DNA from: Paracoccaceae bacterium
GTDB lineage: Bacteria; Pseudomonadota; Alphaproteobacteria; Rhodobacterales; Rhodobacteraceae
NCBI GenBank assembly: GCA_027492585.1
Contig: JAPUEK010000042.1
Location: forward strand, 23,205-87,204
DNA: 64,000 nt
Reading direction: 5' to 3'
Part shown: positions 34,122-44,046 of the stretch, piece after piece
Layout: the number at the start of each line of letters is the position of its first letter
How positions within the stretch are numbered: the first letter of the stretch is position 1
The notes under the pieces: model-generated
Databases searched by the model: none
Told to the model about the DNA's origin: nothing
The model's input: only the letters and a program-made list of their open reading frames with translations
Made by a program: the position numbers and the translations under genes

Positions 34122-37100
34122 TCATTCGCCGGCAGGACGCTCCCCAAGCACCGGCGGCGCGCTGCGGAAGATCTCGCGGAACATCCCCGGCGTCAGGATC
34201 GACAGCGGGTTCACATCGACCTGCGGATTGTCCGCCGTGCCGCGCAGGGAATAGTTGAAGCCGAAGACGCCCTCGCCGCGCCGCGTCACCACCGAGCCGA
34301 TGCCGTTCAGGAGATAGACCGGAGAGACCACACCCTGCATGGACAGCTGCCCGCTGCCGCTCTGGTAGACCCCCGCCATCGACACGCCCAGCGAAGCCCC
34401 CGTTGCCGAGCCATGGGTGATCTGCACCGCCTGCGGGGTCAGGAGGAAATCCGCCTCCGCCTCGTTGAAGACCAGCCCCTCGCCGTTGAGCTGTTCCAGA
34501 ATCCCCACGACCGAGATCGCGTTGAGCAGTTCCGCCAGCACCGAGGCATTGCGGACCCGGATGTTCTTCAGCCGCGCCCGGCCATCATATTGGCCGGACT
34601 TCGCCCTCGGCACCAGTTGCAGGTCAAGCGTCCCGCCCCGCGCACTGGAAAAGAGGCCCGCTGCGGCCAAAGTCGCCCCGGCATCCTCGGAAAGCAGGCG
34701 CACGGAGGTTCCGCTCCTGGCCGGAACCACCGTGCCGCGCACCTTGGTCAGCCCGTTCACGCGGGCGGAGAAATCGCCGCTGATCCCGCCCGCAAGGCTG
34801 AACCCGCCGCGAAAGGCGGTCAGCGAGATCCCCCGGCTGACGATCAGCCGGTCGATGGCAAGGTCGAGCGGCCCGCCCGAACCGCCCGTTCCGCCGCCGC
34901 CCGACCGCCGCTGCTCCGGTCCCGGCATCTTCCGCATGTCCACCGTGCCGCCGGTCATGGCGAGCGCGACAGACCGCCCGGCCCCCCGCCCGGTGATGCT
35001 GACGGAGCCGTCGAGCCAGCCATCGAGCTTCACCTTGCCGAAGCGCGCCACCTCCAGCCCGCCGCCGGAGCGCATGGTGACGCTGCCCTCCGCCTCCAGA
35101 CCCGAGGCCGACAGCGCCAGCCGCTCCACCTTCGCCGGCTGGCCGAGCCGCACCTGCGCCTCCAGCTTGCCGCTGGCGGCGGCGGGTTTCGCCCAGCCGA
35201 GTTCGGGGATGGCCAGCCCGATGCCGCCGAGACCCGAGCGCAGATGCAGCTCCCCCGGCTGGCCCTTCACGAGGTCGATCTCCACCTGACCGCGCCCGGA
35301 ACCGGAGACCATGCCGCGCGGCAGGCCGAGGCCGAATTCCTCTGCCGTCTTCTGCGAAAGTTCGACCGAGCCTTCGATCCGCGCCTTGCCGCGCTGCGCG
35401 GGCGCGAAGCCCTGCGTATAGGTCACGTCGAACGGTACCGCCCCGATCCGCCCCGGCCCGGTGATCCGCAGCCCCTCGGGCGTTGCGGCCACCGCCATCT
35501 CCTGCGCGGTGATCACCCGCCCCGGCACCAGCACATCGGACCGAAAGCCCGTGACCCGCCCGCTGACGCTGTAATCCACATCGCTGAGCAGGATCTTCTT
35601 CTGCAACGGCAGGCGCAGCGTGGTGTCGATCCGCGCCTGCCCTTGCCCCAGATCCACCGGCTTGTCGGCCTTGGTCATGAAGTTGAAGGGCGGCTGGTCG
35701 AGCAGCGACAGCGCCGCGGTCAGGCTGCTCGCCGTATGCAGGGTCACATCGGCGATCGCGGGCTTGCGGGTAATGTCGGCGACCTTGAAGACCGAGCCGG
35801 ACACGTCGATCGCGCCGCCCTCCGGCGGGGTGACGCGGCCGCGCGTCATCACCACCGTATAGGTCTGCCCGTCGATGGTCGAATAGCCGTAGCCATCCTG
35901 AATGGGCGGCAGGGTGGCGATGAAGCGCACATCGGCATCCGAGAAGCTGTAGCCGAGATGCAGGCGCGGATCGGTCCCCGGCGCGATGCGGAGCGCGGCC
36001 TTCACGTCGAAAAGCGTGCCTTTCAGCAGGTTGCGCCCCAACCAGTCGCGGGTGCGCGGCAAAAGCGTCACCGGCCAGAGCGCGATCAGCCGGTCATGGG
36101 CGATCTCGTTGAGGTCGAGGTCCACAGACCCGGACCACCCCTCGGCATCCGCGCCGATGCGCCCCCGTGCGGTCAGGCGGCGCGCCTCCTCGGCCAGCGA
36201 AAGCTGTCCGATCTCCAGCGAGAAGGGATCGAGCCTGAGCCGCAGGTCGAGCGCGCCGTCCGAAAAACGCACCGGCTCCTGGAACAGGCCCTCGGGGTCC
36301 ACCATGACCTGCGTGAAGCGGATCTGCGACAGGAAGGCCGCCGGCAATTCCCCGGCGAGCGCGCCGGAGATATGGCTGCCATCGGCGCGCATGAGATAGG
36401 TCTGCCCCTCGGCCTTGACGCGCAGCGACGGGCTTTCCACCGAGAGCCCGCTCAGGAGCACCCGCCCCGTCGGCGCGTCATAGCCGAGCGACAGGCTCGC
36501 CCGGTCGAAGGGAATGGGCGCCGCCGCCGGGGTCGGGCGCAGCGCACCGGCAGCGATCTGCAACTGGCCTTCGAGCGCCTCGATCCCGTCGTTGCCGAGC
36601 GTGGCCGCCAGCCGCCCGGAGATCGGCGCATCGAGCACTCCGAAGGGCGCGAGCGGTGCCGATTGCGAGGCGAGGTCCTGCGCCGCGATATTCTCGATGG
36701 CGGCGGAGAACCGGGCGCTGTCGCGGCCCTTTTCGGTCACCAGCGTCAGCACCGCCGTTGCAGGCGCCGGGACAGGAACCGCCGCACTGTCGCCGACCAG
36801 CGACAGGCCCAGCTCCGCCGCCAGTTGCTCGGGCCGGTTGTCGAGCCGGAAGCGGCCGTCGCCCACCTCCCAGTTGCGGCCGGTGCGCTCGTCGCGCAGC
36901 GAAAGGGTCAGCGCCTCGGCCTCGATCCCGCGCAGCGAGGCGGCGGCGGGGGTGGCGAAGATCCGGTCGGCGAGGTCGAAGATCTGGGCAAAGCTGTCGA
37001 TGCGCGGCAGGCCCTGCCCGGTGCCGAAGGCAAGGTCGAAATGCCCCTCGCGGTCGCGCCGCACCGCCACCCGCGCCCCGATCACCCGCAGGTCCCGCGC

Positions 37101-37958
37101 CCGGAACTTGCCGGACAGGATCGCGGCGGGGTCAAGCTCCACCCGCAGGTCGGGCAGCGCCAGAAGCGCATCGCCATTGGGCTTCAGGAGCCGCAGATCT
37201 TCGAGCCTGAGGCGCGGCACCCAATCCTCCTCCACCCCCACTTCGACCGCGCCGATGGCCACGGCGCTGTCGGGAAGCGCGGGCGCAAGGGCGGTGTTGA
37301 TCCGCGCCTCGATCTCGGCGACGGCCCAGACCGGCAGGCGAATGGTCTTGCCGATCAGCGCATAGCCGCCGAAGATCACCGCGACGACAAGGGCAAGCAG
37401 GAAGAGCCGCCCGCCAAGCCCGGTCCTGTGGCGTTTGCGCGGCGCGGGGCGGCGGCGGGGCTTTCCGCCGGGTGGCGGAGCCGCCTCCGGCGTCGCATCG
37501 GACGGGCGGCCGTCCGGCATGGCGGCGAGGGTCGGCGGTTCGACTTCTTCCGCCGGCGCGAGGTCTTCGGAAAGAGAAACCGGAGGCGAGGCGTCACCTT
37601 CCCCTTCTTCGCTTCCGTCCTGCGCTGCGAGAACCTCGTCAGGCATCGGGATCGCGTCATCATCCTGCGGCGAAGCACCGGGCCGTCCGGAATACGCGGC
37701 AGGCCCCATTGGACCGGCCGCTCCCCCTCCGCTGCTGAACGCAAAGCGCCGCCCCGAGAAACCCGGTGAACCGCCGGACGAGGGGGCATCGGCGCTTTGC
37801 CTGCCTCCGTCGAGCCCGTCTCTGTCCAACCAGCCTCCGTCCAGCCCGTCAGCGCCCTGCGGATCGCCCGGCACATCCTGCGCGCGGCTCCCGGCATCGT
37901 CCGGCAGCGGCGCCCCGGCATCCTGCCGACCGCTTTCCCCTTCCCCTGCCGCTGTCAT
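34122..37958 (-). CDS. Giant AsmA-like / DUF3971 envelope protein (YhdP-like)
   Basis: 1278 aa. A long N-terminal region (1-170) rich in Gly, Asp, Glu and Pro, with a DGLDGG repeat and a basic [13 protein letters not shown] end, precedes one transmembrane helix (about 182-203, [21 protein letters not shown]). The rest is a repeating beta-rich periplasmic body with DUF3971 (about 380-660) and AsmA_2-type C-terminal regions. YhdP, TamB and AsmA proteins form hydrophobic grooves that carry phospholipids to the outer membrane; that role is inferred. Relatives usually start shortly before the basic stretch, so the acidic lead is either a real cytoplasmic extension or an over-long start. Confidence 0.85.
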   Translation of the reverse strand: MTAAGEGESGRQDAGAPLPDDAGSRAQDVPGDPQGADGLDGGWLDRDGLDGGRQSADAPSSGGSPGFSGRRFAFSSGGGAAGPMGPAAYSGRPGASPQDDDAIPMPDEVLAAQDGSEEGEGDASPPVSLSEDLAPAEEVEPPTLAAMPDGRPSDATPEAAPPPGGKPRRRPAPRKRHRTGLGGRLFLLALVVAVIFGGYALIGKTIRLPVWAVAEIEARINTALAPALPDSAVAIGAVEVGVEEDWVPRLRLEDLRLLKPNGDALLALPDLRVELDPAAILSGKFRARDLRVIGARVAVRRDREGHFDLAFGTGQGLPRIDSFAQIFDLADRIFATPAAASLRGIEAEALTLSLRDERTGRNWEVGDGRFRLDNRPEQLAAELGLSLVGDSAAVPVPAPATAVLTLVTEKGRDSARFSAAIENIAAQDLASQSAPLAPFGVLDAPISGRLAATLGNDGIEALEGQLQIAAGALRPTPAAAPIPFDRASLSLGYDAPTGRVLLSGLSVESPSLRVKAEGQTYLMRADGSHISGALAGELPAAFLSQIRFTQVMVDPEGLFQEPVRFSDGALDLRLRLDPFSLEIGQLSLAEEARRLTARGRIGADAEGWSGSVDLDLNEIAHDRLIALWPVTLLPRTRDWLGRNLLKGTLFDVKAALRIAPGTDPRLHLGYSFSDADVRFIATLPPIQDGYGYSTIDGQTYTVVMTRGRVTPPEGGAIDVSGSVFKVADITRKPAIADVTLHTASSLTAALSLLDQPPFNFMTKADKPVDLGQGQARIDTTLRLPLQKKILLSDVDYSVSGRVTGFRSDVLVPGRVITAQEMAVAATPEGLRITGPGRIGAVPFDVTYTQGFAPAQRGKARIEGSVELSQKTAEEFGLGLPRGMVSGSGRGQVEIDLVKGQPGELHLRSGLGGIGLAIPELGWAKPAAASGKLEAQVRLGQPAKVERLALSASGLEAEGSVTMRSGGGLEVARFGKVKLDGWLDGSVSITGRGAGRSVALAMTGGTVDMRKMPGPEQRRSGGGGTGGSGGPLDLAIDRLIVSRGISLTAFRGGFSLAGGISGDFSARVNGLTKVRGTVVPARSGTSVRLLSEDAGATLAAAGLFSSARGGTLDLQLVPRAKSGQYDGRARLKNIRVRNASVLAELLNAISVVGILEQLNGEGLVFNEAEADFLLTPQAVQITHGSATGASLGVSMAGVYQSGSGQLSMQGVVSPVYLLNGIGSVVTRRGEGVFGFNYSLRGTADNPQVDVNPLSILTPGMFREIFRSAPPVLGERPAGE

Positions 37959-38080
37959 GCTGCGCCCAAATCCGTCTTCCCGACCACACCAACCGCTTTT
38001 GCACCGGGCTTGCCTTTATCTTTGCCGGAAGGCAACTAGATCGCCAAGGGTCGCCCCCCGGAAAAGGCAAGGAGCCGCGC

Positions 38081-38563
38081 ATGACCGCAGAGATCGCCCC
38101 GGAAATCGCCGAAGGCCGCATGGCCCCGGATTTCACCCTGCCCCGCGACGGCGGAGGCAGCGTCACCCTGTCCTCCTTCCGGCCCGGCCGGGTGGTGCTG
38201 GTCACCTATGGCGGCGACGGCACGCCCACCTGCACCAATGAGGTGATGGAGTTCAACGCGCTTCTCCCGGCCTTTGCCGCGGCAGGCTGCACGGTGATCG
38301 GCCTGTCCAAGGACAGCGTGAAAAAGCACGACCAGTTCATCGCCAAGATGGGGATCGGCCTGATCCTCGCCTCCGACGAGGGCGGCCGGGTGATGGAGGA
38401 TTGGGGCGCCTTCGGCGACAAGATCTTCTTCGGCAAGCCGGTGAAGGGGGTGCTGCGGACCACCTTCCTCATCGACGGCGACGGCAAGGTGGCGCGGATC
38501 TGGAAGGTGGACCGGGTGAAGGGCCATGCCGCCGAGGTTCTCGCCGCCGTCGAGGCGGGCTGA
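38081..38563 (+). CDS. Peroxiredoxin, PrxQ/BCP type
   Basis: 160-aa thioredoxin-fold peroxidase that reduces peroxides. The N-terminal GRMAPDFTLPRDGGGSVTLSSF is typical. The peroxidatic Cys is about residue 51 in GDGTPTCTNEV, a variant of the usual TPGCT motif. A second Cys (about 69, AAGCTVIG) could be the resolving Cys. GGAGC precedes ATG 38081; the frame is open from 37766 but the upstream part is opposite the AsmA-like gene. Its stop overlaps the next start as TGATG. Confidence 0.88.
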   Translation: MTAEIAPEIAEGRMAPDFTLPRDGGGSVTLSSFRPGRVVLVTYGGDGTPTCTNEVMEFNALLPAFAAAGCTVIGLSKDSVKKHDQFIAKMGIGLILASDEGGRVMEDWGAFGDKIFFGKPVKGVLRTTFLIDGDGKVARIWKVDRVKGHAAEVLAAVEAG

Positions 38564-39384
38564 TGGCGTCGCTGGCGGAGCGCGCGGTCGAGGTGCTGAC
38601 CACCGCCGATGGCCGCACGAAAGCCGCGCTGACCCACCGCCACGCCGCCGACTGGCGGGCCTCCCGCGCGGCGGGCGCCCCGCTGCCCCTCGGCCGGGCG
38701 GAGCCGCCCCTGCGCCCCGCCCGCCCCGAGAAGCCGGAACTGCTGCCGCCCCGCGACGTGCCGCGCCGCCGCCCCGGCAGCCCGCAGGGGCGCATCGCCC
38801 TTCTCCACGCCCTCGCCCATATCGAGCTGAACGCGGTAGATCTCCATTGGGACGTGATCGCCCGGTTCACCGACCACCCGATGCCGCCCGGCTTCTATGA
38901 CGACTGGGTGCAGGCCGCCGATGACGAGGCCAAGCATTTCAACCTGATCTGCGATTGCCTCGAAGCCATGGGCAGCCATTACGGCGCCCTGCCCGCCCAT
39001 GCCGGCATGTGGCGCGCCGCCGAGGATACCGTCGGCGACCTGATGGGCCGGCTCGCCGTGGTGCCGATGGTGCTGGAGGCGCGCGGGCTGGATGTCTCGC
39101 CCGCGATGATCGAGCTCTTCCGCAAGACCGGCGAGACGCGGGCGCTCGCCGCCCTGGAAGTGATCTATGCCGAAGAGGTCGCCCATGTCGCTTATGGGTC
39201 CAAATGGTTCAACTGGCTCTGCGGGCGCGAGGGCAGCGATCCGAAGGACGTGTTCCATGCCCTTGTCCGCCGCTATTTCCACGGCGGGCTGAAGCCGCCC
39301 TTCAACGTCGAAAAGCGCGCCGAGGCCGGTCTGCCGCCGGATTTCTACTGGCCGCTCGTCACCGGCGACGACGAGCAGGGCTGA
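38563..39384 (+). CDS. DUF455 ferritin-like protein
   Basis: 273 aa. DUF455 family with a ferritin-like four-helix core whose candidate metal ligands are in HALAHIELNAVDLHWD (E-x-x-H type), DDEAKHFNLI, and EVIYAEEVAHVAYGSKWF near the end. The N-terminal 70 residues are Arg/Pro-rich. MiaE, a tRNA hydroxylase, belongs to the same fold, but DUF455 function is not settled. Translationally coupled to the peroxiredoxin, which fits an oxidative-stress or di-iron role (inferred). Confidence 0.87.
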   Translation: MASLAERAVEVLTTADGRTKAALTHRHAADWRASRAAGAPLPLGRAEPPLRPARPEKPELLPPRDVPRRRPGSPQGRIALLHALAHIELNAVDLHWDVIARFTDHPMPPGFYDDWVQAADDEAKHFNLICDCLEAMGSHYGALPAHAGMWRAAEDTVGDLMGRLAVVPMVLEARGLDVSPAMIELFRKTGETRALAALEVIYAEEVAHVAYGSKWFNWLCGREGSDPKDVFHALVRRYFHGGLKPPFNVEKRAEAGLPPDFYWPLVTGDDEQG

Positions 39385-39560
39385 GGTTCCATCGGCGGGA
39401 ATCTGCCGATGGTTTCGCCCTGCAAGCGGGTTTCAGCGGTGAATTCGTCAAAGGAGTTGCCTGCCGGGGGGCTGCTGGCTAATCAGATCACGCTCCTCCC
39501 GGCCTTGGCGCGGAGAGGCCATTTCATCCTGCAACCTTTCGGATAACGGAACTGCCCCCT

Positions 39561-40901
39561 GTGATCAGCCGGCTTGCCTATCGGATCAACACCCTGCTGG
39601 AGAGGCGCTTTCCCGAACGGCGGCTCTTCCTGAAATCCGAAACGGAAACGCGGTTCATCCGGCTGAAGCCCTCGACGCAGGCGATCGCCGTGGTGATCGG
39701 CGGGCTTGCTCTCGGCTGGACCATCCTTGCCACCGCGATCCTCCTTTTCGATTCCATCTCCGCCGGAACCTCGCGCGATCAGGTGCAGCGCCAGCAGGCG
39801 CTTTACGAGCAGCGCCTCAACGCCCTGTCGCAGGACCGCGACCTGCGGGTCGAGGAAGCGGCCTCCGCACAGGCGCGCTTCAACCTCGCCCTCGCGCAGG
39901 TCTCCTCCATGCAGTCGCGGCTTCTCGCTTCCGAGGATCGCCGGCGGGAGCTGGAGACCGGCATCGACGTGATCCAGAACACCCTGCGCCGCACCATCAA
40001 GGAACGCGACGAGGCGCGCGGCGAGGCGAGCCGCGCCACCCTGGCGCTGCATGAAAAGCCCGGCTCCGGCCATACCGAGGCGGGCGAGGTGCGCGACACG
40101 GTGGCCACGCTTGAATTCCTGACGACACGGCTCGACGATACGGCGGGCGAGCGCGATGCGATGGAAGTGACGGCGGAACGCGCCGCCGACCGCGCCGACA
40201 AGATCGCCGCCGAGAAGAAGGCGCTCGAACTCCGCAACGATGCGATCTTCACCCAGCTTGAAGAGGCGCTGACGGTTTCGGTGGAGCCGCTCGACAAGAT
40301 GTTCCGCGAGGCGGGGCTGGCCCCCGACGATCTGCTGAAGGCCGTCCGCAAGGGGTATTCCGGGCAGGGCGGGCCGCTGACGCCGATCTCGCTCTCGACC
40401 TCCGGCCAGCCGCCTTCGGTCGAAGAGCTGCGCGCCAATGCGATTCTGACCGGGCTCGACCAGATGAACCTTTACCGTCTGGCCGCGTTCAAGGCGCCCT
40501 TCGGGATGCCGCTCAGGACCTCCTTCCGCTACACCTCCGGCTTCGGCGGCCGCAACGACCCGCTCGGCCGCGGCTACCGCCAGCATGAGGGGCAGGACAT
40601 GGCGGGCGATTACGGCTCGCCGATCTATGCCACCGCTGACGGGGTTGTGACCTATGCCGGCTGGGAAAACGGCTATGGACGGCTCATCAAGATCCAGCAC
40701 GCTTTCGGCATCGAAACCCGCTTTGGCCATCTTTCGCAGATCAGGGTCGAGGTTGGCCAAAGGGTATCGCGCGGCGACAGGATCGGTGATATGGGCAACT
40801 CAGGCCGGTCAACCGGCACGCATCTTCACTACGAGATCCGCATCGGCGGGTCTGCGATAAATCCGATGACCTTCATAAAGGCAGCGACCAATGTTTTCTA
40901 A
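39561..40901 (+). CDS. M23 (LytM-type) peptidoglycan endopeptidase with coiled coil
   Basis: 446 aa from a GTG start. Cytoplasmic lead (1-40), one transmembrane helix (about 43-66, AIAVVIGGLALGWTILATAILLF), a long coiled coil (about 75-235) and a C-terminal peptidase M23 domain (about 318-440). The zinc motif is intact: HEGQDMAG (H-x3-D) and HLHYE (H-x-H), plus GxxxxTxxHxxH-like spacing. Cleaves peptide cross-bridges. It overlaps the bactofilin gene by 11 nt, a pairing known from bacteria where bactofilins localise a cell-wall hydrolase. Confidence 0.92.
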   Translation: MISRLAYRINTLLERRFPERRLFLKSETETRFIRLKPSTQAIAVVIGGLALGWTILATAILLFDSISAGTSRDQVQRQQALYEQRLNALSQDRDLRVEEAASAQARFNLALAQVSSMQSRLLASEDRRRELETGIDVIQNTLRRTIKERDEARGEASRATLALHEKPGSGHTEAGEVRDTVATLEFLTTRLDDTAGERDAMEVTAERAADRADKIAAEKKALELRNDAIFTQLEEALTVSVEPLDKMFREAGLAPDDLLKAVRKGYSGQGGPLTPISLSTSGQPPSVEELRANAILTGLDQMNLYRLAAFKAPFGMPLRTSFRYTSGFGGRNDPLGRGYRQHEGQDMAGDYGSPIYATADGVVTYAGWENGYGRLIKIQHAFGIETRFGHLSQIRVEVGQRVSRGDRIGDMGNSGRSTGTHLHYEIRIGGSAINPMTFIKAATNVF

Positions 40902-41400
40902 GAGCCGCATCAACGAACCCGGAAGCAAACCTGCTGACGCCGACAAGCCGAAAGCCTCGGACAGCGTTCCGGCGAAACCCTCGATGGACTTCACCCCGAC
41001 CGCGCCCAAGGGCAAGGTTGCGGCTTCGATCCTGTCGGCGGATCTGACCGTTGTCGGCAATCTGCGGACCTCGGGGGACATCCAGGTCGAAGGCACCGTC
41101 GAAGGCGACATCCGCGCCCACCTGCTGACCGTGGGCGAAACCGCGACCATCCGCGGTGAGATCGTCGCCGACGACATCGTTGTCAACGGCCGGGTGATCG
41201 GCCGGGTACGCGGGCTGAAGGTACGGCTGACCTCGACCGCCAAGGTCGAAGGCGACATCATCCACAAGACCATCGCCATTGAATCCGGCGCCCATTTCGA
41301 GGGCTCGGTGCAGCGTCAGGACGACCCGCTGGCCACCGGCCGCCCCGCCGTCCCGCAAGCCCGCCTCGCGCCGCCGCCGGCCGCCGGCGAAGAGCCGTAA
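40891..41400 (+). CDS. Bactofilin
   Basis: 169-aa cytoskeletal protein (DUF583). The beta-helical core (about 45-140) has repeating motifs such as GNLRTSGDIQVEGTVEGDI, flanked by disordered Pro/Ala-rich tails as in Caulobacter BacA. Polymerises without nucleotide on the inner face of the membrane and scaffolds envelope enzymes. Overlap with the M23 peptidase gene implies co-translation and a shared job in cell shape. A strong terminator follows. Confidence 0.93.
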   Translation: MFSKSRINEPGSKPADADKPKASDSVPAKPSMDFTPTAPKGKVAASILSADLTVVGNLRTSGDIQVEGTVEGDIRAHLLTVGETATIRGEIVADDIVVNGRVIGRVRGLKVRLTSTAKVEGDIIHKTIAIESGAHFEGSVQRQDDPLATGRPAVPQARLAPPPAAGEEP

Positions 41401-41427
41401 GGCAGGGACGGAAGCTTCCGCGATCAG

Positions 41428-41453
41428 CGGGCGCGGGAAACCGCGCCCGTTTT
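41428..41453 (+). terminator. Intrinsic terminator after the bactofilin gene
   Basis: CGGGCGCGG (41428-41436), tetraloop GAAA, CCGCGCCCG (41441-41449), then TTTT. It is 28 bp after the stop. Confidence 0.85.
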
Positions 41454-41761
41454 CGTTCGTGCGCCGCATGGGCAGACCGAAACGGGCAGAAGATGGCGGA
41501 TTGTCCGCGCCATCCTGCGGCTTCCAGCCCCCTGCCGCCCCCGCCAGACGGCGAAACCGGCTGCCCTTGTGCGGACCGGACAGCCGGCCCGTCTCACCGC
41601 GCGCTGAACCCCGCGAAGCAAGGCGCGGCGCAAAACCCGATGCGCTTGCCGGAGCCCTGCCACGCCGCCGCGCCAGATACCTTGCCCGGCAAGACCGCCG
41701 CCTCTTCCCCCCGGACCGTACTGCGCGCTAGAACTGCCCGGACTCTTCCCCGAAAGCCGCC
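41454..41761. other. Intergenic spacer, no feature recognised
   Basis: 308 bp between the bactofilin terminator and the DHA2 exporter. Short ORFs here have no recognisable family. No clear promoter or operator was seen. Confidence 0.5.
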
Positions 41762-43198
41762 ATGTCCCTGACCGCCTCCCCCACCCTGCCCCCCGGCGCG
41801 TCGCGGACGGCCGTGCTCTGGGCAGCGATCCTCGCCTCCTCCATGGGCTTCATCGACAGTTCGGTCACGGCGATCGCCATGCCCGCGATCCGGGCCTCGC
41901 TCCAGACCTCGCTGGAGGCGGCGCAATGGATCAACGCCGCCTATCTGCTGACCCTCTCCGCTCTGGTCCTGACCGGCGGCGCGCTGGGCGACCGTTTCGG
42001 CACGGCGCGGGTCTTTGCCATCGGCATCGGGCTTTTCATCGCGGCCTCCATCGCCTGCGCGCTTGCGCTGGATGCGCCGCAGATGATCGCGGCCCGCGCC
42101 TTCAAGGGCGCCGCGGCCGCGCTGATGGTGCCGGGCTCCATGGCCATCATCGGGCGCGTCTACCCGCGGGAGGAGCGGGGCCGCGCGCTCGGCCTCTGGG
42201 CCGCGGCCTCGACCGCGACGATGGCGCTCGGGCCGGTGCTGGGCGGGCTGATCCTGACCTGGGGCGGCGCGCAGAGCTGGCGGCTGATCTTCGGGATGAA
42301 CCTGCCGCTCGGGCTCATCGCCCTCTGGCTGCTGCGCGGGCAGAGCGGGCAGGATCGCGGTACGCCCGGAGCGCCGGTGGACCTGATCGGCGCGGGCCTT
42401 GCGACGCTCGGCCTCGGCCTTCTGGCCTTTGCGCTGACCAGCCGGGGGGCGGCCTCCCTGCCGGCCGGTATCGCGGGGCTGGGCGTGATGGCGCTGTTCC
42501 TCCGGCATGAGGCCCGCGTGGCCGAGCCGCTGATCCGGCTGGGGCTCTTCCGCTCCCTCGCCTTCTCCGGGGCGAATCTTGCGACCTTCCTGCTTTACTT
42601 CGGTATCACCGGGGTCAGCTTCTACCTGCCGATGACGGCGGTTTCCGCCTGGGGGATCAGCGCCTTCGAGGTGACGGCGGCCTTCCTGCCGATCTCGGTG
42701 ACGATCGCGCTTTTCTCCGCCCCGGTCGGGCGGCTGGCAGACCGCATCGGCCCCGGCCCGCTGATGGCCGCAGGGGGCGCCATCGTCGCCGTCGCGCAGA
42801 GCGGCATGGCGCTGACGGCGGCGGAAGGGGATTTCTGGGGCCGCATCCTGCCGCTGATGATCCTGTCGGGCCTTGGCATGGCGCTCGTCGTGGCGCCGCT
42901 GACCGTTGCGGTCATGGCGGCGGCGGCGGACAGCGAACAGGGGGCGGCCTCCGGCATCAACAACGCCGTGGCGCGGGCCGCGGGGCTTGTGGCGGTCGCC
43001 CTGCTCGGCCGGCTCGCGGCGGAAAGCTATGGCGCGATCACCCCCGCAACCCCCGGCTTCGGCCTGCCCGGCAGCGATCCCGCCCACCTGCTCGCCACCG
43101 AAGCCGCCTTCGCCCGCATCGCCTGGGTCTCGGCCATCGGCGCGGCGCTGTCGGCAGCCACCGCGGCGCTCACCCTGCGGCGACGGGCTCCCAGATGA
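41762..43198 (+). CDS. DHA2-family MFS drug exporter (EmrB/QacA-like)
   Basis: 478 aa, 14 predicted transmembrane helices. MFS/DHA2 hallmarks: FIDSSVTAIAMPAI (helix 1, D-x-T/S-V-N/T-x-A-x-P motif), QWINAAYLLTLSALVLTGGALGDRFGTAR (motif A, quoted in part), and motif C LGPVLGGLI in helix 5. Likely a proton-coupled multidrug or small-molecule exporter; substrate unknown. No adjacent TetR regulator is present. Its 3' end overlaps the convergent DUF2189 gene by 29 bp. Confidence 0.9.
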   Translation: MSLTASPTLPPGASRTAVLWAAILASSMGFIDSSVTAIAMPAIRASLQTSLEAAQWINAAYLLTLSALVLTGGALGDRFGTARVFAIGIGLFIAASIACALALDAPQMIAARAFKGAAAALMVPGSMAIIGRVYPREERGRALGLWAAASTATMALGPVLGGLILTWGGAQSWRLIFGMNLPLGLIALWLLRGQSGQDRGTPGAPVDLIGAGLATLGLGLLAFALTSRGAASLPAGIAGLGVMALFLRHEARVAEPLIRLGLFRSLAFSGANLATFLLYFGITGVSFYLPMTAVSAWGISAFEVTAAFLPISVTIALFSAPVGRLADRIGPGPLMAAGGAIVAVAQSGMALTAAEGDFWGRILPLMILSGLGMALVVAPLTVAVMAAAADSEQGAASGINNAVARAAGLVAVALLGRLAAESYGAITPATPGFGLPGSDPAHLLATEAAFARIAWVSAIGAALSAATAALTLRRRAPR

Positions 43199-43958
43199 TG
43201 GCGCGCCGATACAGGTGCCAGCTCGCATGGCCGAGGACCGGCAGCACGAGGAAGAGCCCGAAGAACCCCGGCAACATGGCCAGAAACAGCAGGACCGCGA
43301 TCAGCGCCCCCCAGCCGAGCATCACCAGCGGGCTTTCCCGCACCACCTGAAACGACGTGATCATCGCGGTCACGAAATCCACCTCGCGGTCGAGAAGCAT
43401 CGGCAGGCTCACCACGGTCAGCGAAAAGAGCACCCCGGCAAAGACCGCCCCGACGCCCGTGCCGACCGCCAGCATCGCCAGACCCGGCCCGGTGGCGAAA
43501 ACCGCAAGCGAGCTGGAAACATTGGTCATCACCGCATTGCCCAGGAACAGCGCGAAGATCATATGCGCGAGGAAGTTCCAGAACAGGAAGAAGACCACGA
43601 TCACCGCCGCCATGGAGGGGATCTGCCGGTCCTTCTGGCGCAGGATCACGCCAAGCACGTCTCCCGCAGGCGTCGACGCGCCCCGCTCCAGCCGCCGGGA
43701 GACCTCGTAAAGCCCGCAGGCGATGAACGGGCCGAGGATCGGAAACCCCGCCCCGGCGGCAAGGCTCCACCAGAGCTGGCCCTTGGCGGTCAACGACCAC
43801 CAGACGAGCCAGCCGCCCGCCACATAGAAGGCCGCGAAGAACAGGCCGTAATGCGGAACCTTCAGGAAATCCCGCCATCCCGCCCCCAGAGCCGCCCGCA
43901 GATCGGAGCCCTCGACGCGCAGCACCTCCGGCCTCACCCTTTCGGAGCTGTCCGCCAT
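43170..43958 (-). CDS. DUF2189 integral membrane protein
   Basis: 262 aa, six predicted transmembrane helices. DUF2189 family marks: LGAGWRDFLKVPHYGLFFAAFYV near the N terminus, GFPILGPFIACGLYEVSRRLE, and SLPMLLDREVDFVTAMITS. Function unknown; members are frequent near respiratory or transport genes in Rhodobacteraceae. Downstream of prfB in the opposite direction of the exporter, it shares no obvious pathway with its neighbours. Confidence 0.87.
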   Translation of the reverse strand: MADSSERVRPEVLRVEGSDLRAALGAGWRDFLKVPHYGLFFAAFYVAGGWLVWWSLTAKGQLWWSLAAGAGFPILGPFIACGLYEVSRRLERGASTPAGDVLGVILRQKDRQIPSMAAVIVVFFLFWNFLAHMIFALFLGNAVMTNVSSSLAVFATGPGLAMLAVGTGVGAVFAGVLFSLTVVSLPMLLDREVDFVTAMITSFQVVRESPLVMLGWGALIAVLLFLAMLPGFFGLFLVLPVLGHASWHLYRRAIIWEPVAAG

Positions 43959-44046
43959 ATACCCTCTCCTTCTCCCCGGAAGGGGAGCCTAGCCGCGCAA
44001 AGGCCCGGCGGGAAACATCTTTTTCAGATGCGGCGTTTCAGGGGGC

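Noticed and set aside
33681..37769. A 1362-codon plus-strand open frame opposite the AsmA-like gene
   Set aside because: Arg/His/Pro-rich text with no domain, antisense to a gene with a clear transmembrane and DUF3971 pattern; long antisense frames are normal at this GC content.
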